Counted from the first letter of the stretch, positions 1 through 6,926 are shown. The stretch is 8,653 nt of DNA from an uncultured Bacillota bacterium (GCA_947383065.1 CANDCB010000028.1:1-8653); one strand, 5' to 3'. Notes: generated by a model not told the origin, from the letters alone. Translations and numbers: made by a program.

Positions 1-54
1 ATTTGAAAATAGCATGATACCAGTAGCTGAAGTAACAATTATTTTCTTTTTCAT
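1..54 (-). CDS. N-terminus of an exported or membrane protein (partial, runs off the left edge)
   Basis: Read on the minus strand, an ATG at 54-52 opens 18 codons translating to MKKKIIVTSATGIMLFSN before the window ends. A perfect AAGGAGG site lies 5 nt upstream (bases 66-60) and a good sigma-A-like promoter lies further upstream. The lysine-rich start followed by a hydrophobic run looks like the beginning of a signal peptide or membrane anchor. Too little is present to name a family. The initiation signals make it very likely to be a real gene, divergent from the small gene at 192-281. Confidence 0.6.
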   Translation of the reverse strand, partial: MKKKIIVTSATGIMLFSN

Positions 55-78
55 GTTTTCCTCCTTAACATACTTATA

Positions 79-107
79 ATTATAGCAATCCTCATGATAA
101 AATACAA
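79..107 (-). promoter_or_regulatory. Sigma-A-type promoter for the minus-strand partial gene
   Basis: On the minus strand TTGTAT (bases 107-102) and TATAAT (84-79) are separated by exactly 17 nt. The -10 is a perfect consensus and the -35 matches at four of six positions. It lies about 25 nt upstream of the ATG at 54, leaving a short leader that contains the AAGGAGG site. Confidence 0.6.
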
Positions 108-128
108 GATAAATTAAGTGAAATACTA

Positions 129-159
129 TTCACATAAACATAAATTTAACCATACAATA
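129..159 (+). promoter_or_regulatory. Promoter of the YjcZ-like gene; sigma-A or sporulation-sigma type
   Basis: Two readings of the same bases are possible. As a sigma-A promoter, TTCACA (129-134) and TACAAT (153-158) lie 18 nt apart, each one mismatch from consensus. As a mother-cell sporulation promoter, CATACAATA (151-159) matches the sigma-K -10 pattern CATAnnnTA, with an AC dinucleotide at 132-133 lying 17 nt upstream. The product resembles sporulation-associated YjcZ peptides, which favours the second reading, but the sequence alone cannot decide. Confidence 0.45.
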
Positions 160-191
160 TAAGTGAAAAGAAATAAAAAGGAGGATGGTTT

Positions 192-281
192 ATGAATAAT
201 TGCTGTAACAATAATTTAGGTCCTGCTATTATCTTAGTTCTATTCATACTATTAATTATCATAGTAGGGGCTTATATTTAA
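192..281 (+). CDS. Tiny YjcZ-like single-pass membrane peptide (29 aa)
   Basis: This complete small ORF has a perfect AAGGAGG site (178-184) spaced 7 nt from its ATG, and it ends in TAA. The peptide has a short polar head with a Cys-Cys pair (residues 4-5) and several Asn, then one hydrophobic helix from about residue 12 to the end with the pattern VLFILLIIIVGAYI. That pattern closely resembles the tiny transmembrane family typified by YjcZ in Bacillus (about 26-50 aa, often linked to spores or coat), whose members have a C-terminal LFILLIIVGA-like stretch. I infer a membrane-inserted peptide, perhaps made during sporulation. The role of the family is poorly known. It stands alone between its own promoter and a weak terminator. 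Confidence 0.75.
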   Translation: MNNCCNNNLGPAIILVLFILLIIIVGAYI

Positions 282-384
282 GTTAATAAAGAAAAAGAGT
301 AAAATATTTAATAATTCTCTTATAATAATTAGTGTATATATTTTAATTATGATTATACTGTGTAATTTTATTTTCTGTTAAGGT

Positions 385-405
385 AAGAGTTAAAAACTCT
401 TTTTT
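385..405 (+). terminator. Weak rho-independent terminator after the YjcZ-like gene
   Basis: The arms AAGAGTT (385-391) and AACTCTT (395-401) form a 7-bp stem with a three-A loop, followed by a T-rich tract. The stem is AT-rich, so its strength is doubtful. Its place about 100 nt after the small gene and just before the ftsK promoter fits a gene boundary. Confidence 0.5.
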
Positions 406-408
406 CTT

Positions 409-437
409 TTGATTTTATAGATAGTTTTAGTTATAAT
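409..437 (+). promoter_or_regulatory. Sigma-A promoter of ftsK
   Basis: TTGATT (409-414) and a perfect TATAAT (432-437) are 17 nt apart. Transcription would begin around 443-446. That makes the upstream in-frame ATG at 442 an unlikely start and supports the ATG at 460. The leader would be only about 15 nt long. Confidence 0.65.
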
Positions 438-459
438 TAATATGGGTATGGTGATATTG

Positions 460-2721
460 ATGGCAAAGAAAAAAAAGACATCAAAAAAACAAGAAAAGAA
501 AGAGTTTAACTATAGTCCTGAGTTAATAGGTATAGTGTTAATTATTATAGGATTAATAGGTTTAGGTAAATTTGGAATTGTAGGAACTTTAGTAAAACAG
601 TTTGCAATGTTTTTAGTTGGTGAATGGTGGTTTACTATTTTGTTTTTATTACTATTCTTAGGTTTTTATATGATTTTTAAAAGAAAATTACCGAGCTTTT
701 TTGACTCAAAGTTGTTAGGTGTTTATGTATTAATTTTGGTTGTTTTAGTAACTGCCCATTTTGGTTTTATTAATAATTATGCTCCTAATGATATTATAAG
801 TGCTACTAATAGTAATTATCAAAGTAGAATTGGAACAATGAGTGAAAGTTCTAGTATTTTATCTAGTGGTCAAAAAAGTATAAGTATTGGTGGGGGAATA
901 ATAGGTGCTGGTTGTTCTTATGCTTTGGCAAATCTTTTTGGTAAAATTGGAACAATTATAGTTTTGATTGCTTTAACTATTCTCTCTTTGGTTATGTTAT
1001 TTGATGTAAATTTAAGTGATATTTTTGGTAATGTAAAAAATAAATTGGTTGAATTTAAAGCATCTAGGGCTAGTGACGATGATGAAGAAGATGATGTTGA
1101 TGATTATGGGGATGAGATTGTACATGTTGATAATGTAACAAAAATTCCAAATGATGACATAGAAGTAGGAAGACCTATTACGCCAGTAATGGTAGCTGAA
1201 AGTATTAAAGCTAAAGAGTCTTTAAGTGATACACAAGTTTTAGAAAAAGAAATGCCTTTGACTGTTGCAACGCCAAAGGGAATGTATACTTTGCCTAGTA
1301 TAAATATTTTAGATGAGATTCCTAAAAATAATAAAACAAATAATGAATTTACAAAGAGTAATAAAATTATTTTGGAAAGAGTATTAAATGATTTTCAAAT
1401 AAAAGGTAGTGTTGTTGAAATTCATGTCGGACCTGCTGTAACTCAATATGAGGTAGCTATTCCTAGTGGAACTAAGGTAAGTCGTATTTTAAGTATAAAT
1501 AAAGAGATAGCTTTAGCTTTAGCAGCTAAGGATGTTAGAATAGAAGCACCAATACCAGGAAAGAGTACTGTCGGAATAGAATTGCCAAATCCAACTATAA
1601 ATGCAGTAAAAATACGTGAGGTATTAGGTAATGTTCCAAAGGATCAAGAAAAATCTAAGATTTTAGTATCACTTGGAAAAGATTTAATGGGTAAAGTTCA
1701 AACGGCTGATATTTCTAAGATGCCTCATTTGTTGGTGGGAGGTTCGACTGGTTCAGGTAAGTCAGTATGTATTAATAGCTTTATTGCTTCAATTTTAATG
1801 CGTTATCGTCCTGAAGAAGTTAAATTAGTATTAGTTGATCCTAAAAAAGTTGAATTGTCAAATTATAATGGTGTACCACATTTATTATGGCCAGTAGTTA
1901 CAGACCCTAAAAAAGCAAATACGGCTTTACAAAGAGTAGTTGCAATGATGGAAGATAGATATGAAATATTTAGTGAAAATGGTGTAAAGAATATTGCAAC
2001 ATATAACGAGATGGTTGAAAAAGAACGTCAAGCAGATCCAACAAGTACGAAAGAAAAAATGTATTATTTGGTAGTAATAATTGATGAGTTAGCTGATTTA
2101 ATGTTAGTTGCATCTAAAGAAGTTGAAGATTCAATTATGCGTATTACGCAGATGGCTCGTGCTGCGGGAATTCATTTGATTGTTGCAACACAAAGACCAA
2201 GTACAGACGTTATTACAGGTGTTGTTAAAGCTAATATTCCATCACGTATATCATTTGCTGTTGCTTCGCAAATTGATTCAAGAACAATCCTTGATTGTGC
2301 TGGAGCTGAAAAATTATTAGGTAAAGGTGATATGCTTTATTTACCAATGGGTGAAAATAATCCAAGGCGTATTCAAGGATGTTTTATAACTGATGATGAA
2401 ATAGAAAGAGTAATAAAATATGTTTGTGGTCAACAACAAGTATCTTATGATGATTCTTTAAATAAAGCAATGGAAGAAGAACATAATCCTGTATCTGGTG
2501 ATAAAGAATCATTTGATGATCCTTTATATGATGAAATATATGCTTTTGCAGTAGAAACAGGAAAAATAAGTGCTTCATTAATTCAAAGAAGATTTAGATT
2601 AGGATATAATCGAGCAGCAAGAATAATTGATTTATTAGAAGAACGTGGTGTAATTGGTCCACAAAATGGTAGTAAACCACGTGAAGTTTTATTAGGAAAA
2701 GGAGAGCCTACGGGAAGTTAG
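460..2721 (+). CDS. ftsK: DNA translocase FtsK/SpoIIIE family
   Basis: This septum-located ATP-driven motor pumps chromosomal DNA across the closing division or sporulation septum. From the ATG at 460 it is 753 aa, a usual length for Gram-positive members. About four membrane helices occupy residues 22-183, followed by a short acidic linker (about 206-219, Asp/Glu-rich). The RecA-like motor has Walker A GGSTGSGKS at 427-435 (Lys434) and Walker B VVIIDELADL with Asp542-Glu543. The ARAAGIHLIVATQRPS segment follows, and a C-terminal winged-helix gamma domain (about 690-745, ISASLIQRRFRLGYNRAARI) would read oriented DNA motifs. I chose 460 because GGTGAT (450-455) sits just upstream and the promoter -10 ends at 437; in-frame ATGs at 442 and 448 lie at or next to the expected transcript start. 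FtsK and SpoIIIE cannot be separated from the sequence alone. It has its own promoter and terminator, so it is probably monocistronic. Confidence 0.96.
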   Translation: MAKKKKTSKKQEKKEFNYSPELIGIVLIIIGLIGLGKFGIVGTLVKQFAMFLVGEWWFTILFLLLFLGFYMIFKRKLPSFFDSKLLGVYVLILVVLVTAHFGFINNYAPNDIISATNSNYQSRIGTMSESSSILSSGQKSISIGGGIIGAGCSYALANLFGKIGTIIVLIALTILSLVMLFDVNLSDIFGNVKNKLVEFKASRASDDDEEDDVDDYGDEIVHVDNVTKIPNDDIEVGRPITPVMVAESIKAKESLSDTQVLEKEMPLTVATPKGMYTLPSINILDEIPKNNKTNNEFTKSNKIILERVLNDFQIKGSVVEIHVGPAVTQYEVAIPSGTKVSRILSINKEIALALAAKDVRIEAPIPGKSTVGIELPNPTINAVKIREVLGNVPKDQEKSKILVSLGKDLMGKVQTADISKMPHLLVGGSTGSGKSVCINSFIASILMRYRPEEVKLVLVDPKKVELSNYNGVPHLLWPVVTDPKKANTALQRVVAMMEDRYEIFSENGVKNIATYNEMVEKERQADPTSTKEKMYYLVVIIDELADLMLVASKEVEDSIMRITQMARAAGIHLIVATQRPSTDVITGVVKANIPSRISFAVASQIDSRTILDCAGAEKLLGKGDMLYLPMGENNPRRIQGCFITDDEIERVIKYVCGQQQVSYDDSLNKAMEEEHNPVSGDKESFDDPLYDEIYAFAVETGKISASLIQRRFRLGYNRAARIIDLLEERGVIGPQNGSKPREVLLGKGEPTGS

Positions 2722-2729
2722 GCTTTTTT
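2703..2729 (+). terminator. Rho-independent terminator overlapping the ftsK stop codon
   Basis: AGCCTA (2705-2710) pairs with TAGGCT (2719-2724) around an 8-nt loop. The stem can extend outward by one GT and one AT pair, and a run of six T ends at 2729. The 5' arm encodes part of the final GEPTGS residues, and the TAG stop (2719-2721) lies in the 3' arm. Confidence 0.8.
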
Positions 2730-2740
2730 ATTTTGTTTTC

Positions 2741-2769
2741 TTTACATTAATAAATTTTAATTATATAAT
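2741..2769 (+). promoter_or_regulatory. Sigma-A promoter of the lipoprotein/membrane protein/GH25 operon
   Basis: TTTACA (2741-2746) and a perfect TATAAT (2764-2769) are separated by 17 nt. The promoter sits 11 nt past the ftsK terminator and just before the lipoprotein start. No comparable promoter or terminator is visible between the next three genes, so it probably drives all of them. Confidence 0.7.
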
Positions 2770-2787
2770 GAGCTTGAAGGTGATTAA

Positions 2788-3261
2788 GTGAAAAAAATAA
2801 TGATTGGATTATTTATATTATTATTTTTTACAGGATGTAATAACCAAACTAAGAGTACTGATAATATTGATTTTTTGATGACTTATAATGAAATCGATAT
2901 TAAACCTGGGACTTTTTTTAGTAATGTTTTTGTAAATTTAGGTGAATATAATAATAAGAGAGTTGAACCAAGTTCTTATTATGAAGGTGAAGCTTCTATC
3001 TATGAATATGATAATTTTGAAATTGAAACTTATGTAGATAAAGATATAGAGAAAATTTATTCAGTTATAATAACTAATGAAGAACAAGGGACAAATGAGG
3101 GAATTAAAATTGGTGATTCGGTTAAAAAGATGGTTCAGATTTATGGTAAAAATTATTTGAAGCCTATTGATAATATTTATGTTTATACTGTTAATAATAC
3201 TAATATTACTTTTACGATAGAAAATGATATAATTATAGGGATAATGTATCATTTGGTTTAA
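2788..3261 (+). CDS. Small lipoprotein with BamE/SmpA-like signature, function unknown
   Basis: This is a predicted lipoprotein of 157 aa from a GTG start, with an AAGGTGAT site (2777-2784) just upstream. Residues 1-16 form a signal peptide and FFTGC gives a lipobox with Cys17, so the mature protein should be lipid-anchored on the outer face of the membrane. The body is a small alpha/beta domain. The stretch YYEGEASIYEYDNFEIETY (64-82), followed by NEGIKIGDSVKKMVQIYG (103-120), recalls a lipoprotein type common in Clostridia and gut Bacillota. In those, a GIxIGDSxxxVxxxYG turn resembles the repeat unit of BamE/SmpA-type domains. That resemblance is from memory and suggests fold, not function. 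It is the first gene of an envelope operon, 21 nt before the next start. Confidence 0.75.
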   Translation: MKKIMIGLFILLFFTGCNNQTKSTDNIDFLMTYNEIDIKPGTFFSNVFVNLGEYNNKRVEPSSYYEGEASIYEYDNFEIETYVDKDIEKIYSVIITNEEQGTNEGIKIGDSVKKMVQIYGKNYLKPIDNIYVYTVNNTNITFTIENDIIIGIMYHLV

Positions 3262-3282
3262 AGAATAAAGGGATTGATTTTT

Positions 3283-4122
3283 ATGAAAGATATTTTAAAT
3301 TATAGACGAAAGATTTTTTATTTTATTTTAACAGGAATGAGTATTTTATTTTTTATATTAAGTATTTTTGTTATTGTTTATGATTATATATCTATTAAGG
3401 GTTCGGTTTATATCTCATCAAAAATAATTTCTTTAGAAAGTAATACTGAAGCTTTGGTTAAATATATGGTAAATAATAAAGAGTATACAAATACTGTTAC
3501 TTTAAAACGTGGAAGTACTTTAGGAGTAAATGATACTTTAAAAATAAGAGTAAGTATAAAAAAACCTTTATTGGTTGTTAAAAAACATACTTTAATTTAT
3601 ATTTTTTCTTTTATAGCTAGTATTATTTTATTTTTATTAAGTTATAAAAAAAGTAAAGCTTATATTTTGAAAGATAAGAATATAAAGAATTTGAAGACGA
3701 CAGGAATATATATTGTAGCAACTATAACTGATATATTAATAAATAATGCCTCATTAAAGTATAAAGGAAATAGTCCTTATAAATTACGTTGTAAGTATTT
3801 AAATCCTGTTAATAATCAAGTTTATACATTTGATAGTGAAGATACTTATAATAATTTAAATGAAGTATTAGCGAAGTATGGAACTAAAGGAGTTGTTGTT
3901 TATTTAGAAAAAGATAATCCTAGTAATTATTTTGTGGATTTAGATTCGTTGATTCCGCATTTTAATTTAATAGATCCTATAGAGTTTATGAAGACAAAGG
4001 AAGCTAATGGTAATCAAGAAAGTAATGTTAATAATCAAGTTAAGGATAATAATCTTGATAATACAAAGGAAAATGAAGATTCTTTAAATAAAAATTTACA
4101 AAAAAGTGATAATAATAAATAA
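3283..4122 (+). CDS. Two-helix membrane protein with duplicated DUF3592-like domains
   Basis: This membrane protein is 279 aa from the ATG at 3283, which an AAAGGG stretch (3267-3272) precedes. An in-frame TTG at 3274 would add three residues but is closer to no better site. Helix 1 is about residues 12-33 and helix 2 about 103-121. A beta-rich segment lies between the helices (about 39-99) and a second after helix 2 (about 138-222). Both have the pattern of a strand, a polar V/LxY strand, an NxxxYT strand, a Gly turn and a closing strand. The closing YGTKGVVVYLEKDNPSNYFVDL (199-220) resembles DUF3592-type proteins, where the V.Y...NP..Y.VD phrase recurs. An Asn/Lys/Glu-rich disordered tail fills about 238-279. 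Orientation and role are not determined. It lies between the lipoprotein and the muramidase, 29 nt before the latter. Confidence 0.7.
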   Translation: MKDILNYRRKIFYFILTGMSILFFILSIFVIVYDYISIKGSVYISSKIISLESNTEALVKYMVNNKEYTNTVTLKRGSTLGVNDTLKIRVSIKKPLLVVKKHTLIYIFSFIASIILFLLSYKKSKAYILKDKNIKNLKTTGIYIVATITDILINNASLKYKGNSPYKLRCKYLNPVNNQVYTFDSEDTYNNLNEVLAKYGTKGVVVYLEKDNPSNYFVDLDSLIPHFNLIDPIEFMKTKEANGNQESNVNNQVKDNNLDNTKENEDSLNKNLQKSDNNK

Positions 4123-4151
4123 AAGAAATTAAAGATAGGAAAAAATTATAT

Positions 4152-5414
4152 ATGAAAATAGGGAATATTAATATAAAAAAGGGATATTTAATTTTGTTTG
4201 TGATTATTTGTCTAATTCTTAATTTTATTTTAGTTACTACAGTATTAATTCCTAGTTATAAAGAATATAAAGAGCGAAAAATTTATGAAGAACAGTTAAA
4301 AAATGCTACTATAATTGTTGAATTAAAGGATAATTTAACAGTGCCTTTTTATGATGATGTGAGAATAAGTGATTTTATTTTAAATATAAATGGTGATATA
4401 ATAGATAATTATAAAATTGATACAACAAATTTAGGTGAAAATATTGTAGATTTTAAATATGTAAATGAAGAAGATATTATAATTCCTTATAGTTTTAAAA
4501 TAAATGTTATTGATGATATTGCACCAGTAATATGGCTTGGAAATAGTTATTCAGTTACTACTTTATATGATGGTGATTTACTTGAAGATATTGTATGTGC
4601 TGATAATTATGATGATAATCCTAGATGTGAAATTATCGGGGATTATGACACAAAAGTTGAAGGGACTTATGATTTAGTTTATAAAGCAATTGATTCTTCA
4701 GATAATGTTACTGAAAAGAAGTTTAAATTAAAGGTTGTAGAACCTAGTTCTAAAAATAATAAGCCTAATAATTCTAAACCTAGTTATACATATTTTAATG
4801 ATGTTGTTACTAGTTATAAAAAAGATAATATAAAAATAGGAATAGATGTTTCATCTTGGCAAGGTGATATTGATTTTGAAGCGGTAAAAAAAGCTGGGGT
4901 TGAATTTGCTTTTATAAGAATAGGTAGTACTAAAGGAATTAATGAAGATTATTTTTTGGATAAAAAGTTTATTCAAAATATTGAAGGATTTAAGGATGTG
5001 GGAATTCCAGTAGGGATATATTTTTATTCTTATGCAAATAGTCGTGATAAGGCTGTAGAAAATGCTAAATGGGTTCTTAATGAAGTAAAAGATTATAAAA
5101 TTGATTTACCTATTGCCTATGATTGGGAAAATTGGTCATTTTATAATGAATTTGAACAAAGTTTTTATAGTACTAGTATGAATGCTAAAGCATTTTTAGA
5201 TACAGTTAGTGAAGCTGGTTATCAAGGGCTTTTATATAGTAGTAAAAATTATTTGGAAAAAGTATGGTTTGATATTGGATATGATACTTGGCTTGCTCAT
5301 TATACTAGTAAAACAAATTATCAAGGTAATTATTCTTTTTGGCAGTTATGTAGTAATGGACAAGTTGATGGAATAAAAGGAAATGTTGATATTGATATAA
5401 TGTATATTAATTAA
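4152..5414 (+). CDS. Membrane-anchored GH25 muramidase with Ig-like domains
   Basis: This protein (420 aa) is predicted to cleave the MurNAc-GlcNAc bond of peptidoglycan. A non-cleaved signal anchor lies at about 12-34 and should place the rest outside. Residues 52-120 look like a first Ig-like beta-sandwich. Residues 121-196 are a DUF5011-like Ig domain (DDIAPVI, then YDGDLLEDIVCADNYDDNP, KVEGTYDLVYKAIDSSDNV). It carries a Cys149/Cys159 pair that could form a disulfide. A Lys/Asn/Ser/Pro linker (197-210) leads to the GH25 barrel (about 228-420), with GIDVSSWQG at 230-238 (Asp232), the catalytic-type YDWEN at 323-327 (Asp324, Glu326) and a terminal FWQLCSNGQVDGIKGNVDIDIMY. The barrel looks intact. 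The ribosome site is weak (AGGA at 4137-4140, 11 nt away), so output may be low or coupled. It is the last gene of the operon, followed by a strong terminator. Domestic cell-wall remodelling is likelier than phage lysis, as no holin or phage genes are nearby. Confidence 0.92.
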   Translation: MKIGNINIKKGYLILFVIICLILNFILVTTVLIPSYKEYKERKIYEEQLKNATIIVELKDNLTVPFYDDVRISDFILNINGDIIDNYKIDTTNLGENIVDFKYVNEEDIIIPYSFKINVIDDIAPVIWLGNSYSVTTLYDGDLLEDIVCADNYDDNPRCEIIGDYDTKVEGTYDLVYKAIDSSDNVTEKKFKLKVVEPSSKNNKPNNSKPSYTYFNDVVTSYKKDNIKIGIDVSSWQGDIDFEAVKKAGVEFAFIRIGSTKGINEDYFLDKKFIQNIEGFKDVGIPVGIYFYSYANSRDKAVENAKWVLNEVKDYKIDLPIAYDWENWSFYNEFEQSFYSTSMNAKAFLDTVSEAGYQGLLYSSKNYLEKVWFDIGYDTWLAHYTSKTNYQGNYSFWQLCSNGQVDGIKGNVDIDIMYIN

Positions 5415-5426
5415 TTTTGTAAATTT

Positions 5427-5463
5427 AAAAGAACGATTCTAAAAAAATAAATCGTTCTTTTTT
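5427..5463. terminator. Strong bidirectional terminator between convergent genes
   Basis: AAAAGAACGATT (5427-5438) pairs perfectly with AATCGTTCTTTT (5450-5461) around an 11-nt loop. T runs follow on both strands. It ends the GH25 operon on the plus strand and the phosphohexomutase transcript on the minus strand. Confidence 0.88.
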
Positions 5464-5476
5464 GAATTTGTAAATT

Positions 5477-6847
5477 TTATTTGTTGTTATTTATGATGTT
5501 ATTAACTAATGATTTAAATTCTTCTTTTATTTCTTCTAGTCTATTAAGGGTTTTTGCTTCAAATCGCATAGTTAAGTTAGGACCAGTGTTACTTGCTCTT
5601 ACTAAAGCCCAACCATCTTTAAATTGTACTCTGATGCCATCAACATCAAGATAATTATAGTTTTTACTTTTAGCATATTCGATAACTTTTTTTACAATAT
5701 CAAATTTTATATCATCAGATACTGGGACTTTTATTTCAGGGGTATTGTAATATATAGGTATATCATTAATTAATTGAGAAAAAGATTTATCAGTTTTACT
5801 TAGTATCTCTAACATCCTTAGACCATTATATAAACCGCTATCTAATCCAGGCCAACGATCAGTAAAGTACATATGACCAGAGTATTCTCCACCAAAAGGG
5901 TATTTATTTTTGTTGACTTCGTATTTTGTCCAAGAAGCTCCTGTCCTATAAAGTATTGGATTTCCACCTAATTTAATAATCTCATCTTCTAAGGCTTTAC
6001 CACATTTTACATCAAATAAATATGATTTGTTAGCTACTTTATCATTTATGTTTCTTATATATATAATCATAGCTTTGTCTATTGGTAGAAATTCACCTTT
6101 TTCAGTTATAAAGCCAACACGGTCACCATCTCCATCAAAACCTATTCCAATATCCGCTTTAGTTTCTAAAACTTTTTTTATAAGCATTTGATTATTTTCT
6201 TCGACAGATGGATCAGGATGATGATTAGGAAAGTTGGCATCTGATTGATCACAAATCATAGTTATATCCAGATTAGGAAATTGAGAATAAATATCTTCTG
6301 CATATAATGATGTTGTACCATTTCCACAATCAAGAACTACTTTTAGTTTTTTTGAACCCATTTCAATATTTTCTTTTATGAAACTTTTATAATACTCTTG
6401 AGGATTAAATGTGGTAATTTCACCTTTGCCTGACATAAATTTTCCTTTTAAAGTGTAATCTCTAAAATCATAGACTTGTTCTCCACGAGCGTTACCTAAA
6501 TGATCAAAGCTAAATTTAAAACCATTATCATCTTTAGGATTATGTGATGCGGTTACCATGATGCCGATAATAACATTTGTTTTTAAACAGGCAAAATAAT
6601 ACATTGGAGTAGTTACTAGACCGAAGTCGATGACATTACAACCAGAATCTGTTATACCTCTTATTAATTCAGAGCTTAGACTTGGACTAGATAAACGGTT
6701 ATCACGTCCAACGCCACATATATTTCTTTTTAATTTATCTTGAATGTATGAACCATAACTTTTACCAATTGTATAAGCAACTTCTTCATTTATTTCTTTA
6801 GGATAAATACCTCGTATATCATATTCACGAAAAATATTTTTTTCCAA
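5477..6847 (-). CDS. Phosphomannomutase/phosphoglucomutase (alpha-D-phosphohexomutase)
   Basis: This cytoplasmic enzyme (456 aa) interconverts hexose 6-phosphate and 1-phosphate, feeding nucleotide-sugar and envelope polysaccharide synthesis. The four usual domains show in order. The N-terminal REYDIRG motif carries Arg12. The phosphoserine loop TASHNP (99-104, Ser101) is followed by Lys111. The metal loop is DGDGDR (238-243). The sugar-binding loop is GGEYSGH (319-325), and the phosphate-binding loop is RASNTGP (417-423). Length and spacing match the AlgC-type PMM/PGM group (about 460 aa). Position 304 is Ala where I recall AlgC having an active-site His. The start is TTG at 6847-6845, supported by GGAGATGA (6861-6854) and by MEKNIFREYDIRG, which begins as the family should. 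Mannose, glucose or both could be the substrate, so I give no symbol. It has its own promoter and probably stands alone. Confidence 0.93.
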   Translation of the reverse strand: MEKNIFREYDIRGIYPKEINEEVAYTIGKSYGSYIQDKLKRNICGVGRDNRLSSPSLSSELIRGITDSGCNVIDFGLVTTPMYYFACLKTNVIIGIMVTASHNPKDDNGFKFSFDHLGNARGEQVYDFRDYTLKGKFMSGKGEITTFNPQEYYKSFIKENIEMGSKKLKVVLDCGNGTTSLYAEDIYSQFPNLDITMICDQSDANFPNHHPDPSVEENNQMLIKKVLETKADIGIGFDGDGDRVGFITEKGEFLPIDKAMIIYIRNINDKVANKSYLFDVKCGKALEDEIIKLGGNPILYRTGASWTKYEVNKNKYPFGGEYSGHMYFTDRWPGLDSGLYNGLRMLEILSKTDKSFSQLINDIPIYYNTPEIKVPVSDDIKFDIVKKVIEYAKSKNYNYLDVDGIRVQFKDGWALVRASNTGPNLTMRFEAKTLNRLEEIKEEFKSLVNNIINNNK

Positions 6848-6873
6848 ATTTATTCATCTCCATTCTATATAAA

Positions 6874-6882
6874 ATTATAACA
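6874..6882 (-). promoter_or_regulatory. Extended -10 promoter of the phosphohexomutase gene
   Basis: On the minus strand TGTTATAAT (6882-6874) is a perfect extended -10 (TGnTATAAT). No good -35 is seen at the right distance, as is common for extended -10 promoters. The leader to the TTG start is about 20 nt and contains GGAGATGA. Confidence 0.6.
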
Positions 6883-6910
6883 TAATTCTTAAGTTTTAAA
6901 CTACATAATT
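6880..6910 (+). repeat. Short direct repeat in the divergent promoter region
   Basis: ACATAATT occurs at 6880-6887 and again at 6903-6910, 23 bp apart (about two helical turns). Between them AGTTT and AAACT (6892-6902) make a short inverted repeat around a single T. The block lies between the two divergent -10 elements, where an operator could sit. In DNA this AT-rich, 8-bp repeats arise by chance. Confidence 0.25.
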
Positions 6911-6917
6911 AAAAGTA

Positions 6918-6926
6918 TGGTATAAT
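6918..6926 (+). promoter_or_regulatory. Extended -10 promoter of the DUF308-like operon
   Basis: TGGTATAAT (6918-6926) is a perfect extended -10 with a poor -35. It mirrors the minus-strand promoter about 40 bp away. Transcription would begin near 6933, which favours the GTG at 6953 over the TTG at 6941 as the start of the next gene. Confidence 0.6.

Noticed and set aside
321..326. A TATAAT in the spacer before ftsK as an additional promoter
   Set aside because: No acceptable -35 or TGn extension accompanies it, and the terminator at 385-405 would follow directly. Such hexamers are frequent in AT-rich DNA.
1066..1120. GAT/GAA-rich tract in ftsK as a repeat or low-complexity insertion
   Set aside because: It encodes the acidic linker (about residues 206-219) expected between the membrane and motor parts of FtsK, and it does not disturb the frame.
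2384..2578. Minus-strand 64-residue open frame inside ftsK
   Set aside because: It lies wholly within the conserved FtsK coding region, has a His/Leu/Phe-rich composition typical of antisense reading of AT-rich genes, and shows no ribosome site.
3061..3252. Minus-strand 63-residue open frame inside the lipoprotein gene
   Set aside because: It is an Ile/Asn-rich antisense shadow of an AT-rich gene, with no initiation signals or recognisable features.
3949..4122. Asn-rich tail of the DUF3592-like protein as a frameshifted or degraded gene end
   Set aside because: The frame is continuous to a TAA, and a disordered polar C-terminal tail is plausible for a membrane protein. No homologous coding continues in another frame downstream.
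4152..5414. The GH25 muramidase as a phage endolysin
   Set aside because: It has an N-terminal membrane anchor and Ig-like domains, and its neighbours are a lipoprotein, a membrane protein and housekeeping genes. No holin or other phage gene is present.
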